From Coturnix japonica (taxonomy: Eukaryota > Chordata > Aves > Galliformes > Phasianidae), in the NCBI RefSeq assembly GCF_001577835.2, contig NW_015439533.1, forward strand, positions 190,251-254,250: a stretch of 64,000 nt of DNA, given 5' to 3'. The notes below the pieces were generated by a model, which saw only the letters and a list, made by a program, of their open reading frames with translations, did no database searches and was not told the DNA's origin. Both the position numbers and the translations under genes were made by a program. This document shows positions 16,199 to 32,995 of this stretch, piece after piece (within the stretch, counting starts at the first letter, position 1; the number at the start of each line of letters is the position of its first letter).

Positions 16199-16670
16199 AG
16201 GGTGGGAACTGCAGTGATGGGGGTTGGGGGGGGGGCAGGGAGGGCACCGTGCCCGGGGAAATGCAAAACCCCCCGTGGCAGCACGAAGGATTCGGGGAGG
16301 TTCCGCTCCTGGTGCCGGACGGTGAATGTCACCCAGAGCCCATCAGTGACCCGGGCACAGCCCCCTTGGTACCCACAGCCCGAACCTCCGCGTCCCCAGC
16401 AACCGCCGTAAGGCCGGACCGTGCCGGTGTGTGACGGATCGTCAGGGTGTTGATGTGTTCGCACAGCGATAACGGAGCGCGGATCCTCGCGGCACCGTTT
16501 AATTGCCCCGTGCCATCCCCGGTGCCGCCCCATCCCCCCCTGCCCCGCTCCATCCCCCTGTTACGGTTCCACGCCGTTGCCCCGCTCCGCGCCCCCCGCC
16601 CCGCCCGGCCCGGGACCCCCCCGGGAGCCCCCGCCCCCCCCCCGGAACGTCCCGGTTCCGTTCTGCTCAG

Positions 16671-16719
16671 TGACGCGGCCGCCCATCACACAGGGCCGCG
16701 CCCGCGGGCGCCTATAAAA
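16671..16719 (+). promoter_or_regulatory. Galline copy 2 core promoter: CRE-like site and TATA box
   Basis: TGACGCGG at 16671-16678 and TATAAAA at 16713-16719, 79 bases before the ATG. Identical to copy 1. Confidence 0.6.
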
Positions 16720-16797
16720 GGGGCGCGGGGCGCGGAGCGGCACTTCCCGGTCCCGCCCGGCCCGGCACCACCTCGGGCCGTCCCACCGCAGCCCGGC

Positions 16798-16971
16798 ATG
16801 GCCCGCTACCGGCGCAGCAGGACCCGCAGCCGCAGCCGCCGCCGCCGCCGCTCCCGCCGCCGCCGCAGCTCCCGACGCCGCCGCTACGGGAGGTCCCGGC
16901 GCTCCTACCGCTCCGTGGGGAGACGACGCCGCCGCTACGGGAGACGCCGCCGCCGCCGCCGCCGCTATTGA
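16798..16971 (+). CDS. Galline-type protamine, copy 2 (intronless)
   Basis: Same 57-residue arginine-rich protein as copy 1 (9932-10105), residue for residue. Start ATG at 16798-16800, stop TGA at 16969-16971, AATAAA at 17048-17053. A longer in-frame extension upstream of this ATG crosses the TATA box and promoter, so it is not part of the protein. Perfect identity with copy 1 means recent duplication, ongoing gene conversion within the palindrome, or an assembly duplication. Confidence 0.95.
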   Translation: MARYRRSRTRSRSRRRRRSRRRRSSRRRRYGRSRRSYRSVGRRRRRYGRRRRRRRRY

Positions 16972-17095
16972 GCCGACACCGACACCGGCACCGGCACCGG
17001 CACCGCCACGCCGCGTCCCACCCGCGGCCCCGCGCTGCCGCTCCGCCAATAAACTGCCGTGGCACCGGGCGCGCGTGTCCGTGCTTCTGTCTGCG

Positions 17096-17725
17096 CCCAT
17101 TGTGTCCCGTATCCCGTTGGTGTCCCATGGGTGTCCCCTGCCCCATGGTGTCCATGGACGCCATTGTGTGCTGGGTGAAGGCGTTCCATGGTGTCCATCC
17201 ATATGGGTCTGTGCCCCATGGTGCCCCCCGTCCCATTGGTGTCCCGTATCCCATGGTGTCCCATTATGTCCCCTGTCCCATTGGTGTCCTGTATCCCATG
17301 GTGTTCTATGGTTGTCCCCTGCCCCATGGTGTCCATGGATGCCATTGTGTGCTGGCTGAGGACGTTCCATAGTGTCCATCCATGTTCAATGGGTCTATGC
17401 CGCATTATGTCCCCCGTCCCATTGGTGTCCATATCCCATGGTGTCCCATTATGTCCCGTATCCCATTGGTGTCCATATCCCATGGTGTCCCATTATGTCC
17501 CTTATCCCATTGGTGTCCTGTATCCCATGGTGTTCTATGGTTGTCCCCTGCCCCATGGTGTCCATGGACGCCATTGTGTGCTGGGTGAAGGCGTTCCATG
17601 CTGTCCATCCATATGGGTCTGTGCCCCATGGTGCCCCCCGTCCCATTGGTGTCCCATATCCCATGGTGTGCCATTATGTCCCTTATCCCATTGGTGTCCC
17701 ATACCCCATGGTGTCCGTGTGCCAT
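17096..17725. repeat. Minisatellite flanking right galline copy (inverted relative of 9100-9826)
   Basis: Units such as TGTCCCATTGGTGTCC and TATCCCATGGTGTCCC with the same longer interspersed unit (CCATGGACGCCATTGTGTGC) as the left side, in reverse orientation. Unit number and order differ from the left side. Confidence 0.93.
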
Positions 17726-18420
17726 TGTGCACCAGCTGTGCACACTGCATGGTGTCCATCCGTGTCTCCTGCTCTGTGCCCCGTGGTGCCCCCCATCCCA
17801 TTGGTGCCATGTGTGTCCCATTGCACCAGCTGTGTGTCCCATGGATCCCCCCATCTGCCACGGCTCCACGTCCCACGGTGTCCAGCAGTGCCACGTCCTG
17901 GGCTGTCCCTATGTGCATCCCATGGTGTCCATCTGTGTCCCTCACCCCACATCCCACAGTGCCCCACATCCCGCAGTATCCATGTCCCACCGTGCCGTGC
18001 CCCATGGTGTCCCCACGCAGGGCTGTGTGCCTCCCACCGTATCCATCCCCATCCCAGCAGTTCCTTGTCCCCGTGGTGTCGGTGCCACCCGCTGTGTGTC
18101 CCATGTGGTGCCCCCCACGTCCCCCCCATTGTGCATCCCCAGGTCTGTCCGTGCTGCCACATCCCCACCCAGCACCACGCACCCACAGCCCACACATGGA
18201 GCGCCCCCATATCGCAGCCCCTGCTCCGCTGGGCTCCCCCTTTGGGTTCCCATTTCAGAACCCAAACGGGCTTTTCAGAACCCCAGATGTCCGTGGGGCA
18301 TTTGGGGCCGTGGATGAGGCGGGGGCAGCACCGGGGCGGTGCTCAGGGTGGTGTGGCTGCAGGACGCAGTGGCTGCTCCCACCTGCTCCATATTGGGGCT
18401 GCTCTTGGCCCCACGTCCCT
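17726..18420. other. Intergenic, degenerate repeat then unique sequence
   Basis: The minisatellite decays over about 17730-18120; 18130-18420 is unique. No supported gene. Confidence 0.4.
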
Positions 18421-18427
18421 GCCCATC

Positions 18428-18662
18428 CCTACGCCCCATCCCCATCCCCATCCCCATCCCCATCCCCGTCCCCGTCCCCATCCTCATCCCCATTCCCATT
18501 CCCCATCCCAATCCCCATCCCATCCTTTCATCCCCATCCCCATCCCCGTCCCATCCCCATCCCTCCATTTCCCATTCCCCATCCCATCCCATCCCATTCC
18601 CCATCCCGTCCCATCCCCATCCCCGTCCCCATCCCCGTCCCCATCCCCGCCCCATGGTGCCT
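18428..18662. repeat. CATCCC simple repeat
   Basis: CCATCC/CCGTCC hexamer array, downstream of the microprotein gene on its own strand. Confidence 0.95.
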
Positions 18663-18740
18663 TCCCCGCCCCACAGCCACCCCACACAGCACAGACAGGC
18701 ACGGATCCTTGTTGTGCAGTGATCGGGACTTGAGCCATCC

Positions 18741-18890
18741 TCATGTGCCGATGGGCTCCTCGAAGAGGAAGATGAGGGGCAGGAGCAGCAGCAGGTAGGA
18801 GAAGAAGACGTTGGCCTGTGTCAGGTGATAGACCAGGACGATGCACGCCAGCATCTCCAGGATCACCCGGTTCACGTGGTGCAGCTCCAT
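18741..18890 (-). CDS. 49-residue single-pass membrane microprotein candidate
   Basis: The reading frame begins MELHHVNRVILEMLACIVLV, continues through a short polar YHLTQAN, then FFSYLLLLLPLIFLF, and ends EEPIGT. It is a hydrophobic protein with one long or two short membrane helices and an acidic tail. The ATG (18888-18890) has A at -3 and G at +4. It lies in an exon whose acceptor (CCCTTAG) ends at 18905. A GTGAGT donor at 19019-19024 marks an upstream non-coding exon, giving an intron of about 114 bases. The frame stays open into the intron, but no better start is evident. I do not recognise the family. The promoter carries a full CRE and the neighbours are protamine genes, so spermatid expression is a reasonable guess. 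No AATAAA was found downstream. Confidence 0.5.
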   Translation of the reverse strand: MELHHVNRVILEMLACIVLVYHLTQANVFFSYLLLLLPLIFLFEEPIGT

Positions 18891-19024
18891 GCTCCGAGTG
18901 CGCCCTAAGGGACACGGGGCTGTCGGGCACCAACGCAGCGCTGGGGGGGGGGCGGCGCCTGGGGGAGCCCGGCACTGACCCCCCCCATCCCGGCCCCCCC
19001 CGCCCAGCTGTGGGCGGCACTCAC

Positions 19025-19200
19025 TGCGCTCCGCTCCTATCGGGATATCGGGATATCGGGATATCGGGATATCGGGATATCGGGATATCAGGATCCCGGC
19101 ACCGAGCCCGGCCCCGGCTGCATCCCTTCGGCTCAGCGCCCGGTGGGACCGAGAGATGGGTGACGTCACAACGGGGGCGTGTGGGGCGACCGGGGGACCG
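19025..19200 (-). promoter_or_regulatory. CRE-containing promoter / 5' exon of the microprotein gene
   Basis: A perfect palindromic CRE, TGACGTCA, lies at 19161-19168. Between it and the donor at 19024 the presumed 5' exon includes a seven-unit GATATCGG octamer repeat (about 19038-19090). Confidence 0.45.
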
Positions 19201-19214
19201 ACATGGAGCCTCCA

Positions 19215-19672
19215 TAAACCGGGATCACGGCACGGAGCCGGCATTGACCGGGATCACGGCACGGAGCCGGCACTGACCGGGATCACGGCACGGAGCCGGC
19301 ACTGACCGGGATCACGGCACGGAGCCGGTATTGACCGGGATCACGGCAGGGAGCCGGTATTGACCGGGATCACGGCATGGAGCCGGCATTGACCGGGATC
19401 ACGGCATGGAGCCGGCATTGACCGGGATCACGGCACGGAGCCGGTATTGACCGGGATCACGGCACGGAGCCGGTATTGACCGGGATCACGNATTGACCGG
19501 GATCACGGCACGGAGCCGGTATTGACCGGGATCACGGCACGGAGCCGGTATTGACCGGGATCACGACATAGAGCCGGCATTGACCGGGATCACGGCACGG
19601 AGCCGGCATTGACCGGGATCACGGCATGGAGCCGGTATTGACCGGGATCACGGCACGGAGCCGGCACTGACC
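19215..19672. repeat. 29-base minisatellite, TTGACCGGGATCACGGCACGG type
   Basis: About 16 units of 29 bases (for example ACCGGGATCACGGCACGG followed by AGCCGGTATTG or AGCCGGCATTG). A single N near 19491 replaces part of a unit, a likely collapsed joint. Confidence 0.97.
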
Positions 19673-19689
19673 GGAGCTGCCCACGGGGC

Positions 19690-20205
19690 CGTTCCCACAC
19701 GGAGCTGCCTTTGGGGCGCCCCGCGGACACTCGTGTTCCTCACGGTCTCTCCGGCCCCGTGGGAGCTGCAGACCCTCCCCCCCCGCCCACCCTCCCGCGG
19801 TCGCCGCCACCGTCGGGTCTGGGACGCGCCGTGGGCAGCTCCGACCCCGCAGCCAAGGCCGGGGCTCGGCCCCGCTCGTGGGTCCCGCGGCGTCGCGGCT
19901 CCTTTAAGGCCGGGAGCCGGCGGCGGATGCGGCCGTTTGACTCCGGTCCAGCGGCTTGTGGAAATCCGCGAATCCCGCGGGCGCTGACGGGGCCGGGACG
20001 CGCTTCGGGATCCGCGGTGCCGGGCACTCGGCTCCGGGAGCGGGGCCAGCCCAGAGCCGGGCACGGCGCCCACAGCCCGGCCGGGAGCGGAGCCAGGGCT
20101 GCGGAAACCTCGAAAGTGCCGCCACGTGGGGCTGAGTCACGGCCCCGGCCCTTCGCACACCCCCGGGATGCGGCCAAACCCAAATAAAGCTGCGGGACCG
20201 GGTGC
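19690..20205 (+). other. GC-rich block with possible 3' end of an unidentified + strand transcript
   Basis: AATAAA at 20183-20188 follows CpG-rich unique DNA. A 158-codon frame (19711-20187) ends within the AATAAA itself, at AAGPK-like residues (DAAKPK, stop TAA). The frame is Pro/Arg/Ala-rich and matches no family I know; it may be chance in GC-rich DNA. Confidence 0.25.
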
Positions 20206-20289
20206 CCGGTGTCCATGTTGTGGCTGGGCTGGGGGGGCTGCACGAATTCTTGGCCTTTCAGTTGGTGCTGGAGGGGAAGGGGAGGGGGG

Positions 20290-20930
20290 AGCAACACAGA
20301 GCGGGAGAGACACATCCCAACACATCCCAACACACCCCAACACACCCCAACCCACACTGGCCCATCTCAAGACATGCCAACATACACCAAAGCACCCCAA
20401 ACCCTTCCATCCCGACCCATACCAACACGTTCTAACTCATTCCATCCCGATCCATGTCAGCCCAACCCATACCGACAAACTCCAACTCACCCCATGCCAA
20501 CCCATGTTAACCATCCCAACTCATCCCAACTCATTCCATCCCAACCCACATTAACCAACCTGCCAGTCCATCCCAACCCACATTAACCATCCCAACACCT
20601 CGTCCCAACCCATCCCAATTGTCCCAGCCAACCCAAACCATGCCAACATCCCACACCAACCCATCGCAACCTGTCCCGTCCAACCCAATCCATGCCAACA
20701 CATTCCAATCCTTGCTAACCCATCCCAGCCCATGCCAACACATCCCAACCCACCCCACTGCGTCCCATCCCAACCCCTCTCAACCAACCAACCCATGGCA
20801 ACCCACACCAGATCAACCCAACCCATCCCAACCCTCCCAACTGATGTTAATCCATGCCAACCCATCCCAACCCGTGCCAACCCATCCCAACCCGTGCCAA
20901 CCCCTCCCAGCCAACCCAACCCACACGTAA
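20290..20930. repeat. CCCATCCCAACCCATGCCAA minisatellite
   Basis: Degenerate 10-20 base units built on CCCAACNCATCCCAAC. Confidence 0.95.
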
Positions 20931-22460
20931 GCACGAGGTTCTTGGCCACACACGACCCCATTGCTGCTGGACACGGAGCTCCCTCAGCTCTCCTGGCCAC
21001 CAAAGGGCGCTGTTGGCCACGAGGAGCCACGGCCAGGAGCGGGAGCGGCTGCCTCCCCCCTCGGCCCAGCCCAGCTGCTGTAACGGGTCCTAATAAACCA
21101 CAAGTGAAGGTCAGGCCCAGGAAAGGCCTTTTGGGGTGGAAAATGAGGTCACGGGCCAATGGCAGCAGCGCAGCCGTGGCTCCTCGGAGGATGGTGTGTG
21201 GGGGCGGGATGGGGTCGGGGCTGACAGGGCTTTGGGGGAGGGTTTGGTGGGGGCAAGGCAAAGCAAATGGGGCTGCAGCGAGACACTGCAGTGCTCAGCT
21301 CCCTGCACACAGCGAGGGCTGGGAAGGGCCTGTGGGGAGCCCCGGGTGTCCCCCCACTGCCCCAAACCCACCTGGGGGCACCGGGGGCAGTTTGTGTGCA
21401 GCCACCAACCTCGGTGCCCAGCACGTGGGCTCTGCCCCACGTAGTGCTCAGTTCCCCCCGGGGACCCTCTGCTGCGGCTCTGGGCTCCCCTGGGCTCCGT
21501 GGTGATGCCCCACATCTCACACTGCCCCGTGGGTCTGGGGCTTTGTGCCATGGGGTGGCAGCAGGGGCTGCACCCACAGCACGGCGCGCTCAGAGCCCCC
21601 CTGGTCACCCTCATGGCCACCCCTGAGGGGGCACAGCGGTGCCCTGGGGGTCCCCACGCTGCCCTGCATGGCACGGGGAGGGCACCCCCATGTCCCCCAC
21701 CATCCCCCGCTGCCAGGGCCGGGCCGGGGCGCTCAGCCGGGGCTGGCTGTGGGGCTCAGCTCCACGCGTGGCCTCGTGGGCGCCCGGGCTCGGCCGGCGG
21801 CGCGGCGCGGTGCGATGAGCGGCCCGTGCTCAGCCGTAGGGTCGGGGCTGGGGGCGCTCGGGGTCTCCGGGTGCAAAGCTGGAGCGCCCACCCCACAGCG
21901 GGGGCACGCGGGGACAACCGGAGAGCGGCGGAGGAACGGGAAAGAGCCGACAGCGTCCGTCCGGAGCGGGAAGGGTTCGCGCACAGAAGTGCTGTGTAAT
22001 CAGAAACAGTCGTGGAAGGGCGGAACGAAACCCCATGGAGAAAAGGAGCGGGGATGTGGGGCGCACACGGGGTTGGGGCGGCCGCGGGCATCGCACGAGC
22101 CGCACAGAGCGGTGGGTCCCCAGGACGGGGGGCGGCGGGGAGGGGGCGGCTGCTCCATCGGCCCCCAGCGCCGAGCGGGCGGGGACGGGAGGAACGAGCA
22201 GGAAAAGGGGGCCCGGGGCGGGGGTCCATCACCGTGCTCCCTGTTCGCCCCGATCCCCGCGTCGGTCCCCCCTCAACCTCGGCCCGCCGAGCCCCCCGTC
22301 GCCGCGCACGGCCGGGTCCCGCAGAGCGCAGCGGGGTGGGGGGCGAGGAGGGGAGGAGGCGGAGACGGGGCGGGGGGACCGCGAAGGGGGAGAGGGGCGG
22401 GCTGGGGCTGAGCGCTCAGCTGCGCTGCGCTCGTCCCGTCGCGTCCCGTCCCGTCCGGCC
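20931..22460. other. CPXM1 upstream region and CpG island
   Basis: AATAAA at 21092-21097 could end an upstream + strand transcript, but no coding exon was recognised. From about 21700 the sequence is CpG-rich and becomes the CPXM1 promoter; no TATA box is evident, which fits a CpG-island start. Confidence 0.45.
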
Positions 22461-29647
<7,187 letters not shown>

Positions 29648-29699
29648 CCGCCGGAGCGGGATTCGAACCGCGGCTCCGTGTCCCTTAAGCCCCCCTCTT

Positions 29700-29889
29700 G
29701 CGCGATGACACCCCCCCAATTGGTCACGCCCTTTCCCTGCCGACCAATAGGCTGCTCTGACGGCGCAGGCCCCGCCCCCCCCGTGCCCTACCATTCATTC
29801 GGCCGCTCACGTGACCCGCGCTCCCGCCCCCTCGCTCCCTGTCGGCCGCCCTATCTGGTCGTTGCCTGGCTGGCGATGGGCGGAGACCC
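29700..29889 (+). promoter_or_regulatory. Probable promoter and 5' exon of the first NAT8-like gene
   Basis: CpG-rich block with CCAAT (about 29742) and a CACGTGAC E-box (about 29808), ending in a splice donor CCCCC|GTAAGA at 29889/29890. The matching acceptor (CCACCGCAG) lies 12 bases before the NAT8-like ATG at 30676. The exon itself is inferred. Confidence 0.4.
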
Positions 29890-30114
29890 CCGTAAGAGCG
29901 GCATCAATAGGCAGCGTAGCAGCTCTCGGGGCGGCATTGGATCGAGAGGTCCGGCGAGGCGTGAGAGGGGGGGCGGGGCGCACGGGCGAGTGAGTGGATG
30001 GGGAGACATACGGGGCAGGGTTACACGGGGCTGCACGGCGGCCGGGGCGTGGGAGGCCAGGTGGGGGCCCGGGGGGGCGGGGGGTCCTGGGTATGGGGGG
30101 CTGCATGGCGTGGG

Positions 30115-30545
30115 TGCGGCTCGTGGGGCACAGGGGGTCCTCCCATTAGAGCACAGGGGGGCTCCATTGGGACACAGGGGGCTCTGTGGGTCACAGGGGG
30201 CTCCATAGGGACCATTGGAGCTCCGTGGGGGCAGTAGTCTCCTATAGGGTCATGGGGCTCCGTGGGTCACAGTGGGGGCTCCGTGGGCCATCTGGGGCAC
30301 ATATGGAGCACAGGGGGGGCTCCATAGGGACAGGGGGCTCCGTGGGTCACTGGGGGCTCCATGGGGCACAGGGGGCTCCATGGGGTGTGAGGGTTTAATA
30401 GGGACTCCATAGGGGGAGATGCTCCGTGGGGCGCATGGGCTTGTAGTGCGGGAGGGGTCCATCAGGTGGAGGGGTTCATAGGCACTGCGGGGCTCTAAAG
30501 AGGCGAGGGGGGTCTCCATAAGGCACGGTGGGGGGTTGTAAGAGT
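30115..30545. repeat. GGGGGCTCCATGGGGCACA minisatellite
   Basis: Degenerate units of about 18-22 bases (GGCTCCATGGGGCACAGGGG, GGCTCCGTGGGTCACA), in the presumed 5' intron of the first NAT8-like gene. Confidence 0.92.
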
Positions 30546-30675
30546 CGGTGGCTTGCCATTGGGGGGGGGAGCTGGCATTGCCTCCATGGAGCCCCCCCCC
30601 CCCCGTGTGGAGGTGCCGTGTCCCCCCCCCCCTTCAGGCCCGATCCAACCCCGTCCCACCGCAGGGCAGCGCATC

Positions 30676-31323
30676 ATGGCGGGGTTCCGGATCCGTCCGT
30701 ACCGTGACGATGACTCCGAGGCGGCCCGCGATGTCTTTGCCACGGCCATGAGCGAATACGCCCCGTCTCTGTGCCTGCACGTCCTGCGGCAGCCCTGGGT
30801 GCTGCTGCTGCTGGGCTGCACCTTCTGCCTTCTAATGGCCAGCGCCCGCTCGCTGCTGCTGCCCGTGTTGGCGTTAACGCTGCTGCTGGCGCTGGGCCGG
30901 CAGCTGCTGGGCTGCGCGTGGAGCGCGTACATCGAGCGCTGCCTCGGGGCCGACCTGAGCGATATCCGGGGGTCGTACACAGACGGGGGGTTCTGGGTGG
31001 CGGAGGCGGACGGGAGGGTGGTGGGCACGGTGGGCGTGATGCCGGCGGGGGAGGGGGGGCTGCTGGTGTTGAAGCGGATGGCGGTGCGCAAGGATTATCG
31101 AGGCCGGGGGGTCGCCAAGGCGCTGTGTCGGGCGGTGCTGGACTTTGCGAGGCGGCGGCCCGGCTGTGCGGCCGTGGTGCTCAACACCATCATGCTGCAG
31201 CACGACGCACGAGCCCTGTACGAGCGGCTGGGATTCCGCCGGCAGCGCCGCTTCGTGCTGCCCACCGTGTACGGCCGCGTGGCCAACTGCACCGTCACCA
31301 CGTACCGCTACGAGCTGCAGTGA
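30676..31323 (+). CDS. NAT8-like N-acetyltransferase, copy 1
   Basis: 215-residue GNAT-fold acetyltransferase of the NAT8 group, coded in one exon as in mammalian NAT8. Family members are ER membrane enzymes that acetylate cysteine S-conjugates or protein lysines with acetyl-CoA; the substrate here is unknown. N-terminal IRPYRDDD is the family opening. A long hydrophobic hairpin follows at about residues 35-75 (VLLLLGCTFCLLMASARSLL and onward). Motif A is RKDYRGRGVAKALC, the acetyl-CoA pyrophosphate loop, and the C-terminal half has ALYERLGF. The ATG at 30676 is preferred to an in-frame one at 30553 because the splice acceptor lies between them. Copy 1 is clearly diverged from copies 2 and 3. 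AATAAA lies at 31772-31777. Confidence 0.92.
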   Translation: MAGFRIRPYRDDDSEAARDVFATAMSEYAPSLCLHVLRQPWVLLLLGCTFCLLMASARSLLLPVLALTLLLALGRQLLGCAWSAYIERCLGADLSDIRGSYTDGGFWVAEADGRVVGTVGVMPAGEGGLLVLKRMAVRKDYRGRGVAKALCRAVLDFARRRPGCAAVVLNTIMLQHDARALYERLGFRRQRRFVLPTVYGRVANCTVTTYRYELQ

Positions 31324-31859
31324 GCGGCCGCCGCACGGAGCGCCCGGTTCAGCCGGTGCCGCCCCGCGGGGAAGGACGGAGCTCCGGGCCCGAACCGCAG
31401 CGGTGCAGCTCCGTGTGGGGGGGGGGCGGTGCCGTGCGGCTGAGCCGGGTGGGCGCTGACCCGCGGGGACCCTGCCCCGTTCCGCTGAGTCACGCTGACT
31501 CAGCACGGGGCTCCTCGCGCACGGGGCTGTGTCGTGCTGCCGGTGCCCGTGGGGACACGGGGACCCTCGTGCCGCAGGTCGGAGATGTGGCCGCCCCCAG
31601 CCCCGCTGCCCCTCGGCTCCGAGGGTCCCGTGTCCGCCGAGGGCTGACCTACCCCGGGACGTTGTGGTGCGGAGCCGGGACCCAGCTGAGTGGGCACCCA
31701 CAGAGACCCCCGGCCGTGTCCCCTCGCCGTGCTGGGGTCGGATTCGCGCCTGCCCTCCTTAATGTTGCCATAATAAAAGAGCATCGGAGCTGCCCGTGGG
31801 GTCACACTGTGCCTCCCCCCTCCCGCCGTCCCCCCCCACCGCTCCCGGGGCAGTGCCGG

Positions 31860-32024
31860 CCTTTGCTCGCCGGTATAAAGGTGCCGAGCTCTGCCCCGCA
31901 CCGCGGCCCCGCAGCCGTAGGCAAAGCCGCCGTGGAAGGAGGACGCGAAGTGGGGGCTTCGCAGCTCCCCGCGGGTTCAACTCCCCGAGCCGCCCTGTCG
32001 GCGCTGCCCGGCCCTGCGCTCCGG
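31860..32024 (+). promoter_or_regulatory. Promoter and non-coding 5' exon of NAT8-like copy 2
   Basis: TATAAAG at 31874-31880 within CGCCGGTATAAAGGTGCCG; the following exon ends at a GTAAGA donor at about 32024. Acceptor TTGCAG at 32983 leads to the ATG at 32996. The same block recurs at 34790-35069 before copy 3. Confidence 0.6.
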
Positions 32025-32227
32025 TAAGAGCCGCCGCCTCCCGCAAACGGAGCGGGACGGAGTGCGGGATCCGGCTGCGGGAGGGGGGACGGCAAAGGGA
32101 GCGGGGCGGGACGGCGCTGGGACTGCGGGGAGACACGGGGGGCAAAGCTGGGCACGGCGACCCCCGAACCCCGAAGTTCCTTGTGCTGAGGATGGGGAGA
32201 CACCGGCACAGACTGCGCAGGGAGCTG

Positions 32228-32950
32228 GTGGGACCATGGGGATATTCAGGTTGGGCTGGGGGGGCTCTGAGCGCTGATGGAGCTGTGGGTGTCCAGGATC
32301 ATTGCTGGGGGGGTGGGATGCACAGAATCACAGCACGGTTGGGTTGGAAGGGACCCCAAGGATCACAGAGCTCCAACCCCCCACCACAGGCAGGGCCACC
32401 AACCTCCACATTGATACCAGCCCAGGCTGCCCAGGGCCCCATCCAACCTGGCCTTCAACACCTCCAGGGATGGACGGGGCATCCACAGCCTCTGGGCAGC
32501 TGTTCCAGCACCTCCCCACTCTCACATTAAAGAACTTCCCTCTGACATCCAGCCTCAATCTGCCTCCTTCAGCTCCAATCCATTTCCCCTAGTCCTGCTG
32601 TTATCTGCCCTTTCCAAGAGCTGACTCCCCTCCTGTCTGTAGGCTCCTTCAGGTCCTGGCAGGCTGCACTGAGCTCACCCCATATTCTTCTCTTCTCCAT
32701 GCTGAACAAGCCCAGCTCCCTCAGCCTGTCATTGCTGTTGAGGTGCTGCAGCCCCCTGAGCATCTTTGTGGCCTCTGGACCCTTTCCACACAGCACACAC
32801 ACAGCCCTGCACACAGCACTGCACATGGAGCCTCACAAGAGCAGAGCAGAGAGGGACCCGATGGCCTTTGAAGGTCCCTCCCAACTCAAACCATCCTTTG
32901 GCTTCTATGAAGGTCCCTCCCAGCTCCATCCAGCTCTATGAAGCTCCCCC
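32228..32950 (+). mobile_element. CR1 LINE remnant (+) split by a nested CR1 (-)
   Basis: The outer element reads ATTCAGGTTGGGCTGGGGGG then, after an interruption, GGCCTTTGAAGGTCCCTCC, matching the CR1 3' end on the + strand. Between about 32320 and 32840 lies a second CR1 3' end in reverse (CAGAATCACAG, GGTTGGAAGGGACC at its left edge). The outer element also occurs, unsplit, before copy 3 at 35680-35815. Confidence 0.85.
32320..32840 (-). mobile_element. Nested CR1 LINE 3' fragment
   Basis: Reverse-oriented CR1: CAGAATCACAG...GGTTGGAAGGGACC at its left edge and antisense ORF2/3' region (GCTGAACAAGCCCAGCTCCC) further in, about 520 bases. It is 5'-truncated, as usual for CR1. Confidence 0.88.
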
Positions 32951-32995
32951 CATCCCCAACCCCTCCCTGGTTCTGAATTGCAGCCCCCGGTGCCC

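Larger units (their letters stand above)
16504..17090 (+). repeat. Right arm of galline inverted repeat
   Basis: Reverse complement of 9850-10399, with an abrupt inner boundary at TGCCCCGTGCCATCC (16504). It carries the second galline gene with promoter and poly(A) signal. The two arms are 6.1 kb apart and transcribe away from each other. Confidence 0.93.

Noticed and set aside
16447-16797. N-terminal extension of galline copy 2 upstream of MARYRR
   Set aside because: It crosses the TATA box and promoter; the same open extension in copy 1 only reflects arm identity. Protamine begins at MARYRR.
29655-29690. GGGATTCGAACC, the reverse complement of a tRNA B box
   Set aside because: No A box at the right distance on the - strand, the T-stem mismatches, and the sequence is adequately explained as the CPXM1 terminal exon or 3' UTR.
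30553-30675. 41-residue N-terminal extension of NAT8-like copy 1
   Set aside because: The extension is Pro-rich, lies upstream of the CCACCGCAG acceptor and is absent from copies 2 and 3.
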